The position numbers and the translations under genes are program-made. Shown here piece after piece: positions 58,314 to 64,000 of a stretch of 64,000 nucleotides of DNA (the stretch's first letter is position 1; every line of letters begins with the position of its first letter). The stretch is taken from positions 186,001-250,000 of the forward strand of contig CALLKK010000006.1 of assembly GCA_938008435.1 (NCBI GenBank). The letters run 5' to 3'. The stretch comes from an uncultured Steroidobacter sp. GTDB taxonomy: Bacteria > Pseudomonadota > Gammaproteobacteria > Steroidobacterales > Steroidobacteraceae. Under the pieces are notes generated by a model. The model did no database searches. It was not told where the DNA came from and saw only the letters and a list, made by a program, of their open reading frames with translations.

Positions 58314-60746
58314 CTAACCCAACGACTGCTCGAAAGCGCCGGCGAGCGCAGCGCGCTCGAGGAGATCGCGTTGAATCGGTTCCGGCAGCTGCGTGAAATA
58401 GGCGCTACACCCGCCGATGCGCACGATCAGGTCGGGATAGCGCTCGGGAGTCTCGCGCGCTTCTTGGAGCGTGCGTTCCTCTACGACGTTGAATTGGATG
58501 TGCTTGCCGCCGGCTCTGAAGTAGTCGCGCACGGCACTCGCGACGCTGCTCATGCCCTCTTGCGTCGCCAGCGCATCGGGGCGCAAGAACAGCTCCAAGG
58601 ACATCGACTGCCAGCGGCCTTGATCGATCTTGGCGGCACTGCGCAGCACGGCGTACGGACCGCGCCGGTCGCGCCCGCTCATCGGCGTGAGCGATTCGGC
58701 CGCGAGATTCTCGCCGGCGCGCCGACCGTCGGGCGTTGCACCCGTGAGCGCGCCGCCGGGCCAATTCGCGGTACCGATCGTGATCGCTGCAGGAATGAAA
58801 CGTCCGCCGTAGACGGTCGTGTGCTGCTTGACCTCTTCGGCCCAGAACGCATACAGGTCGGCGGCAATCGAATCGACGTAATCGTCGTCATTGCCGTACT
58901 TCGGCGCGGCGAGCGCCTGTTCGCGCAAGTATTCGCCGCGTTCGCTCTGCCAATCGCTTGCGAGTGCTTCGACGAGCTCGGCGGCAGTTGCCACCTTGTC
59001 GTCGAACACCACCTTCTTGATCGCCGCGAGCGAGTCGGCGACATTGATCATGCCGATCGGATTGATTGCGGAGCCGTTCTCGTACGGCAGCGTGCGACCG
59101 AGGATATTGCGCGGCGACTGCAGCCCGCCTTCGCACAGCGCGGTTTCGATCGTCTGCGGAAAGCGCTCGGCATACGCCTGCATGGTGACGTTGTTGAACT
59201 CGCCCTGCAGCGCGATGAAGTGCGCGAGCTGCGTCTTGAGCGCAGCGACGAACTCATCGTACGAGCCGCATTCGGCGAGCGGCGTCGTCTTGGGCCCGAC
59301 CTGCTTGCCCGTACGCGGATCCTTGCCGCCGTAGATCGCGAACTCGAGCACGCGCGGCGCCGTGAACATCGGCCAGGCGATCGAGCGCGATTGGCCCGGA
59401 ATGTTCACGCCGAGCGAGCCGGCCACGGCGTAGTTGCGCGCATCCTTGAGCGGGATGCCCTGCGCAAGCAGATACGGAATCGTCGAATCGTCGTTGATGA
59501 GCGCCGGCATGCCGATACCGGTGGCGATCGTGCTCAGCGCCTCCTCGAGCAACGTATCCGGCGTGCCGGGATGCACACGCATCGTCAGCGTCGGATGCGG
59601 CGCCGGACACTCGCGTGCGGCGCGCAGCACGAGGTAGGACAACGCCGTGGTGGCGTCCTGCCCGTCGGGCGTTTGGCCGCCGATGACGCAGTTGTGCCAC
59701 TTCGCAAGCCCGCCGTACTTCGAACGGTGCGTACGGCCCGCCGTGATCACGATCAGCGAGTCCTTGATGCGCAGCCATTCGAGGAGCTCGAGCGCCTCTT
59801 CCTCGGTGATCCGGCCCGCTTTCAGGTCGGCGTCGTAAAACGGCTGCAGGTACTGATCCATGCGTCCGAACGAGAGCACGCCGGACGGCAACACCACGAG
59901 GATCATGAACCAAAGCGATTGCAACGCTTCGCGGAACGTCCGCGCGGGCTTGGCCGGCACGTGCCGGCAGATGCGCGCGAGCTCGAGGAGCTCGGCGCGG
60001 CGCGCAGGATCGGCTTCCGTCTGGGCGGTCCGCTCGGCCAACTCGGCGAAGCGCGCGGCATAGCGCTTGACCGCTTCAAGGGCGATGATGATGGCGCGCA
60101 GCTGATCGACCTTTGCCGCCGCCTCCGCGCTGAACAGGCGCGTCTGGCCGAGCTCGCGCTGCGCCTCTTCGATCAGCGCATCGAGCCCGTGGCGAATGAC
60201 CTTCTCGAACTGGAAAACCCCGATGATCTGGCTGATTTCGTGGTGAATTCCCCAGCCGCAGCCGATCATGCCGCCCGGCCCCCAACCCTCCTCCTTGCTG
60301 CGGAAGGGCGGCAGCACGACCCCGAGCTGCGCGTAGGGCCAGAGTCGGTCGTCGTCGTACAACGATGTCATCCGCGCCGTGAGGCAGCGCGTGCGCCAAT
60401 ACTCGTTCATTTCGCGGATCTGCTGCCGATCCGAGTCGGCTACAGCAAATCCACTCATGCACAATGCATCCAATTCCTCATCCGGCCAGGGGGCCCATAA
60501 ACAGGTAAGCTCTACGGTACCGGGGCGGCTTGCCAGATTGCCCAGCAGGAGGTCGTCCGCACCGATGAAGATAGGAATGCGATCGAGGACGCGTGCGAGT
60601 GCCTTGCCGCAGCGAATGATCCGCGGCTCGCCTTCGCTCTCGCGAAACGCTTCGGTGACGAGCAGACCTTTGGCGATGCTGACGTTGAACCTGCAATCGC
60701 GCACGTCATCCAACGTCTTGAGAAGCCGACGTATTCTCGGAGTCAC
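58314..60746 (-). CDS. glycyl-radical-enzyme (pyruvate formate-lyase family) homologue with substituted active site
   Basis: This 810-residue protein has the full glycyl-radical enzyme architecture. The N-terminal PFL-like domain covers residues about 10-640, with NVADSLAAIKKVVFDD and TGATPDGRRAGENLA. The C-terminal glycyl loop RIGGCSAYFTQ carries Gly779. The family's active-site loop, usually G-C-V-E, aligns with DARNYAVAGSLGVNIPG: Ser444 for the thiyl cysteine and Gly446 for the acid-base Glu. No activating radical-SAM enzyme is in the window. A GTG start at 60746 is used. It is divergent from a LysR gene. It is related to glycerol/diol dehydratase-type members, but the reaction cannot be the standard one. 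Confidence 0.88.
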   Translation of the reverse strand: MTPRIRRLLKTLDDVRDCRFNVSIAKGLLVTEAFRESEGEPRIIRCGKALARVLDRIPIFIGADDLLLGNLASRPGTVELTCLWAPWPDEELDALCMSGFAVADSDRQQIREMNEYWRTRCLTARMTSLYDDDRLWPYAQLGVVLPPFRSKEEGWGPGGMIGCGWGIHHEISQIIGVFQFEKVIRHGLDALIEEAQRELGQTRLFSAEAAAKVDQLRAIIIALEAVKRYAARFAELAERTAQTEADPARRAELLELARICRHVPAKPARTFREALQSLWFMILVVLPSGVLSFGRMDQYLQPFYDADLKAGRITEEEALELLEWLRIKDSLIVITAGRTHRSKYGGLAKWHNCVIGGQTPDGQDATTALSYLVLRAARECPAPHPTLTMRVHPGTPDTLLEEALSTIATGIGMPALINDDSTIPYLLAQGIPLKDARNYAVAGSLGVNIPGQSRSIAWPMFTAPRVLEFAIYGGKDPRTGKQVGPKTTPLAECGSYDEFVAALKTQLAHFIALQGEFNNVTMQAYAERFPQTIETALCEGGLQSPRNILGRTLPYENGSAINPIGMINVADSLAAIKKVVFDDKVATAAELVEALASDWQSERGEYLREQALAAPKYGNDDDYVDSIAADLYAFWAEEVKQHTTVYGGRFIPAAITIGTANWPGGALTGATPDGRRAGENLAAESLTPMSGRDRRGPYAVLRSAAKIDQGRWQSMSLELFLRPDALATQEGMSSVASAVRDYFRAGGKHIQFNVVEERTLQEARETPERYPDLIVRIGGCSAYFTQLPEPIQRDLLERAALAGAFEQSLG

Positions 60747-60843
60747 GCCGTTCGAACCTCGTCACCTATTTGCGAGCTACAAGAATTCCGTAAGCAGCGG
60801 ATGCTAGTGTGAGGGCGCAGGCGCCGATACTTAAGCAACGATC

Positions 60844-61833
60844 ATGTCTGACATGCATAACTCGAATATCGCCAAGCTCGAGATCCGCGCACTGCTTGCG
60901 CTCGAAGGACTGTTGCGCGAAGGCAGCGTGAGCAAGGCGGCGCAGCGCGTGGGCTTGAGCCAACCGGCGATGAGCCACATGCTGGCGCGTCTGCGCAAAA
61001 CGTTCGGCGACGAGCTGCTCGTGCGCGGCCGGCAAGGTTTCGTGCTGACGGAGTACGGCGAACGACTGCTCGCGCACGTCACCCAGCTCGCCCCGCAGCT
61101 CGAAGCGCTCGGACGCGCAGACCGCTTCTCGCCGAGCGAGAGCGAGGCAACGTTCAGACTGGCCTGCACGGACCACGCCGCGATCGTGCTGTTGCCCCTG
61201 CTGCAGCGCGCCTTCACGGAAGCCGCTCCCCGCGCCGTGTTGAAAGTGCTGTCGGTACACAGCCGCCGCCTCGATATGGACCATCTCGAGGCCACGCGTT
61301 TCGATTTGCTCGTCGGATGGTTTCAGTCGTTGCCCGCGGACTGGCACGTCAAGAAGCTGTTCGAAGAACGCCTCGTCGTGATCAGCGCCGAGGACAATCC
61401 CGCCATCGGCGAGAAGCTCGACCTGGAGACATTCCTCAAGCTCAAGCACGTCGTGCTCTCGCCGGATGAGCGCACGATGCAGAACACGGCGGATATGACG
61501 CTTGCGGCGCGCGGCTTGCGCCGGCAAGTCGGTGCCTTCGTATCGAACTTCTCGGCGACGCCCTTCGTCGTGCTCAACTCGCCGCTGATTGCGCTCGTGC
61601 CGACCGGACTGGCGGCACGCTTTGCGCAGCTGCCGCGGCTACGCATTCACGAGCCGCCCGTTCAGTTCCCGACCTTCTCCGTGTCGATGGCGTGGCATCC
61701 GCGCGTTCATCATGAGCCCGGTCATCGCTGGCTGCGCGATTTGATTACCGCCTCGGCGCAGGAAACGCGTCAGTTCATCGAGAAGTCGCCCGCATTCGCG
61801 GCCTGCATGTCCGACATCAACACGAGCGATTGA
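60844..61833 (+). CDS. LysR-family transcriptional regulator
   Basis: This 329-residue LysR regulator has the N-terminal HTH in SKAAQRVGLSQPAMSHMLARLRKTFGDELLVRGRQGFVLTEYG and a ligand domain with FDLLVGWFQSLPADW. It is divergent from the glycyl-radical-homologue gene, with 97 bases between the starts, so it most likely controls that gene. The MFS gene follows 80 bases downstream on the same strand. Confidence 0.88.
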   Translation: MSDMHNSNIAKLEIRALLALEGLLREGSVSKAAQRVGLSQPAMSHMLARLRKTFGDELLVRGRQGFVLTEYGERLLAHVTQLAPQLEALGRADRFSPSESEATFRLACTDHAAIVLLPLLQRAFTEAAPRAVLKVLSVHSRRLDMDHLEATRFDLLVGWFQSLPADWHVKKLFEERLVVISAEDNPAIGEKLDLETFLKLKHVVLSPDERTMQNTADMTLAARGLRRQVGAFVSNFSATPFVVLNSPLIALVPTGLAARFAQLPRLRIHEPPVQFPTFSVSMAWHPRVHHEPGHRWLRDLITASAQETRQFIEKSPAFAACMSDINTSD

Positions 61834-61913
61834 CCGGCGCTCCCTCGCTCTTGTCAGATCGCCGCAGCGGTCTCAGCACCGCTCCACATAGAATTCTCAA
61901 ACGGGGGACTTAG

Positions 61914-63251
61914 ATGCTCGATCCGCGCTCTGCGGCTGGCGGACCGGCGGCGACAACTACGACGCAACCAGCGCCCGCGCGACGCTACTACCTGCTCGCG
62001 CTGCTCACGCTCCTCAATATCCTGCTCGTGCTCGACAAGATCGTGCTCAGCATTCTGATCGAGCCGATCCGCGCCGAGTTCGGCCTGTCCGACGGCCAGC
62101 TCGGTGCGCTAATGGGACTTGTTTACGCGGTATTCATGGGCGCAGCAGGCCTGCCGCTCGGCATGCTTGCCGACCGCGTCAATCGCCGCAACCTGGCCGC
62201 AATCTGCTTGAGCGCATGGTCGGCGATGACGCTCGCCTGCGCGGCTGCACAGAATCTCTGGCACCTCATTCTCGCGCGCATCGGCGTCGGCGTCGGCGAG
62301 GCCGGCGGCGGCCCGACGGCCGTCTCGATGATCGCCGATACGTTCGAGCCGCGTCGGCGCGCAACCGCCATGGCGGTCTTCGCGACGGGCACGCAACTCG
62401 CCGCGCTCGTGAATCTCACCTTCGCAACTCAGATCGCGCACAACTATGGCTGGCGCATGACGCTCGTCGCAGCAGCGCTCCCGGGTTTCGCGCTCGCGCT
62501 CCTCCTGGTGACCACCGTACGCGAACCGCAGCGCGGCCTAGCCGATCGTGCGCGCGCTTCCGAGAGCGCCTCGCCGCTCAAGGAAACATTGGCGTACGTG
62601 TGGCAACAGCGCTCGCTGCGTCATCTCCTTATCGGCGCGACGCTCTGCTACATCGTCGTCGCCGGAATGGGCTCGTGGCATTTTTCGTTTCTCGTGCGCA
62701 GCCACGAGCTGCACTTGCACGAAGTCGGCCCCATCATCGGCCTCGGCATCGCCGCACTCGGCATCGCCTCCAATCTGTCGTCGGGAATCCTTTCGGATTT
62801 CCTCGGCACGCGCGATGAGCGCTATCGCACCCGTCTGATCGGCACCGCGGCATTGATCACCCTCGGGATCGGCAGCTGGTCGATTCTCACGAGAAATCCG
62901 CATGGCGCATTGGCCGGCGTTGTCGTTTTCGCGGTGGCCGTGATGTTCTGGTTTCCGACCGTTGCCGCCTTGACCCAGGGTCTCGTCGGACCGCGCATGC
63001 GTTCGACCATCGCGGGACTGTTGTTCCTGCTGTCCAATCTCATCGGTTACGGCATCGGCCCGCTACTCATCGGCGGCCTGAGCGACGTACTGGCCCCGAC
63101 ATTCGGCGAGCATTCGCTGCGCTACGCGATGATCGCCGTGCTCGGGCTGCTCGGTTGGGCAGCGGTCCACTTTTTCCTGTCCGGCCGCGATCTGCGCAAG
63201 AACCTCGCGACCGCGCTCGCCGCGACACACTCGATCGACGAGCGCACTTAG
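61914..63251 (+). CDS. MFS transporter, Spinster-like
   Basis: This 445-residue protein has about 12 membrane helices. It shares helix 1 and the loop pattern with the MFS gene at 53723 (LLNILLVLDKIVLSILIEPIRAEFGLSDGQLGALMG; GVGEAGGGPTAVSMIADTFEPRRRATAMA). GGGGGACTTAG precedes the ATG. It follows a LysR gene and precedes a TonB-dependent receptor, forming a typical uptake set in which the receptor crosses the outer membrane and this protein the inner membrane. Confidence 0.84.
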   Translation: MLDPRSAAGGPAATTTTQPAPARRYYLLALLTLLNILLVLDKIVLSILIEPIRAEFGLSDGQLGALMGLVYAVFMGAAGLPLGMLADRVNRRNLAAICLSAWSAMTLACAAAQNLWHLILARIGVGVGEAGGGPTAVSMIADTFEPRRRATAMAVFATGTQLAALVNLTFATQIAHNYGWRMTLVAAALPGFALALLLVTTVREPQRGLADRARASESASPLKETLAYVWQQRSLRHLLIGATLCYIVVAGMGSWHFSFLVRSHELHLHEVGPIIGLGIAALGIASNLSSGILSDFLGTRDERYRTRLIGTAALITLGIGSWSILTRNPHGALAGVVVFAVAVMFWFPTVAALTQGLVGPRMRSTIAGLLFLLSNLIGYGIGPLLIGGLSDVLAPTFGEHSLRYAMIAVLGLLGWAAVHFFLSGRDLRKNLATALAATHSIDERT

Positions 63252-63303
63252 CGCTCGTCGTCAGTCATGCCGTGCGTTGTCTATGCAACGTTGGAATACC
63301 CAA

Positions 63304-63334
63304 CATCACATACATGCATGCCGACTTTGTGATG
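63304..63334. promoter_or_regulatory. inverted repeat upstream of the TonB-dependent receptor gene
   Basis: CATCACA (63304-63310) and TGTGATG (63328-63334) are perfect 7-base inverted repeats 17 bases apart. They lie about 115 bases before the receptor start, in an AT-richer stretch. A smaller hairpin, GTTGG-AATAC-CCAAC, lies at 63290-63304. It may be an operator or promoter element. Confidence 0.35.
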
Positions 63335-63447
63335 ACTCAACCTAAGATCGCACCATCGAATTGCTCAAGCGATTGTTCGCTTTGCGGATGATCGTAGCTG
63401 AATGCCAGCGCGCCGAGCTCGGCGCCACGTCTCGGGGGAAGCTCAAC

Positions 63448-64000
63448 GTGAGTCACGCTATTAAGAGGTATGTCTATAACTTCGGTCTGCTCTCGCTTGC
63501 CTATGCCTGCACGGCCGGCACGGCGCTCGCGCAGGAGACTGCGGAGGATGCAAACTCGGCCGAAATGCCGGTCGAGAGCATCGTCGTGACCGGAACGCGC
63601 ATTCGCGGCGCCGCTCCCGTCGGTGCGCCGGTGCTGTCGATCGGTCAGGCGGAGATTCAGAATTCCGCTGCCACGACGCTTACCGAGGTGCTGCGCAACG
63701 TCCCGCAAGTGGCGAACCTGGGCGCCGACGACAGCCGCTTCAACGCGAATCAAGGCGCGAACGGCAACATCACCGCCGGCTCGGCCATCAACCTGCGCGG
63801 TCTCGGCCCCGACGCAACGCTGAGTTTGATGAACGGGCGACGCCTGCCGATTTCCCCGTCGCTCGGCACAACCGCCGGTACGGGCGCGTTCGACGTCTCG
63901 CTCGTGCCGCCCGCCGCGATCGGTCAGCTCGAAATCATGGCGGACGGCGGCTCTGCGCTGTACGGCGCCGATGCCGTGGGCGGCGTCGTCAACATCATCA
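63448..64000 (+). CDS. TonB-dependent receptor, N-terminal part (3' end outside window)
   Basis: This is an outer-membrane gated channel for bulky substrates. The visible 184 residues run to the window end. GTG 63448 (preceded by GGGGGAAG) gives a signal peptide (YNFGLLSLAYACTAGTALAQE); an in-frame ATG at 63388 is possible. The TonB box region is VESIVVTGTRIRG, and the plug domain follows: TTLTEVLRNVPQV, AINLRGLGPDATLSLMNGRRLP and GSALYGADAVGGVVNII. The class resembles receptors for aromatic or sterol-like compounds, but the substrate is not known. It is 196 bases downstream of the MFS gene. Confidence 0.92.
   Translation, partial: MSHAIKRYVYNFGLLSLAYACTAGTALAQETAEDANSAEMPVESIVVTGTRIRGAAPVGAPVLSIGQAEIQNSAATTLTEVLRNVPQVANLGADDSRFNANQGANGNITAGSAINLRGLGPDATLSLMNGRRLPISPSLGTTAGTGAFDVSLVPPAAIGQLEIMADGGSALYGADAVGGVVNII

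Noticed and set aside
58182..58316. Amber readthrough or special amino acid insertion at the TAG ending the glycyl-radical homologue.
   Set aside because: The in-frame extension resembles a receptor C-terminus rather than this family, and no pyrrolysine genes or stop-codon context are visible. Kept only as a comment.
57132..60500. Stop-free + strand frame of 1122 codons opposite the aldo/keto reductase and glycyl-radical-homologue genes.
   Set aside because: Arg/His/Asp/Ala-rich shadow translation with no motifs, typical of antisense frames in high-GC genes. The - strand genes have clear family motifs.
1..64000. Search for tRNA, rRNA, CRISPR, insertion sequences and integrases.
   Set aside because: No cloverleaf with a TTCGA arm, no regularly spaced repeats and no transposase or integrase-like protein were seen.

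Overview
High-GC, densely packed bacterial chromosome with many ATGA-type start/stop overlaps. The gene complement (a DUF6763-like acidic protein, HtpX, a siroheme sulfite reductase with a DUF934 partner, thioredoxin-reductase-like ferredoxin-NADP reductases, a TonB-dependent receptor, several MFS/LysR pairs) suggests an aerobic, catabolically versatile gammaproteobacterium, perhaps near Steroidobacteraceae/Nevskiales. That placement is inference from content, not from a marker gene. I see no rRNA, tRNA, IS element, integrase or CRISPR array.

Layout. 1-2474: molybdenum-cofactor operon (moaA 3' part, moaC, a mobA-moaD fusion, moaE). 2493-13914: housekeeping and envelope genes (OmpA-type protein, proA, proB, acidic DUF6763 protein, htpX, FAD-linked oxidase, outer-membrane barrel protein, PhoX-type protein, small lipoprotein). 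14020-24963: sulfur assimilation (APS reductase cysH, siroheme synthase cysG, cysteine synthase, CysB-type regulator, sulfite reductase, DUF934) with two paralogous ferredoxin-NADP reductases, one at each end, and an ABC exporter. 25317-28045: IorAB-type molybdenum hydroxylase. 28181-31212: fructose-bisphosphate aldolase and GTP-type PEP carboxykinase.

31336-44425: aromatic catabolism. A leftward operon (thiolase, FAD monooxygenase, gentisate 1,2-dioxygenase, fumarylpyruvate hydrolase, ADP-forming CoA ligase, maleylpyruvate isomerase) faces a rightward group (TetR, FadB/J-type bifunctional enzyme, feruloyl-CoA-synthase-like ligase, aromatic acid MFS permease). Read together, a phenylpropenoid-type acid could be imported, activated to a CoA ester, shortened by beta-oxidation, hydroxylated to gentisate and cleaved to fumarate and pyruvate, with PEP carboxykinase and aldolase serving gluconeogenesis.

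44472-51478: GntR regulator and an unusual leftward set: a c-type cytochrome, an OmpA-like protein, two 2-hydroxyacyl-CoA dehydratase-family subunits and a CaiB-type CoA-transferase. This resembles fldABC/hadABC without the activator ATPase, and most expected Fe-S cysteines are missing. 51587-64000: transporters, regulators, SDR, aldo/keto reductase, a glycyl-radical-enzyme homologue whose catalytic Cys and Glu are replaced (Ser444, Gly446) although the radical Gly (779) remains, and the start of a TonB-dependent receptor. The two radical-enzyme scaffolds with altered active sites and no activases are the most novel content.
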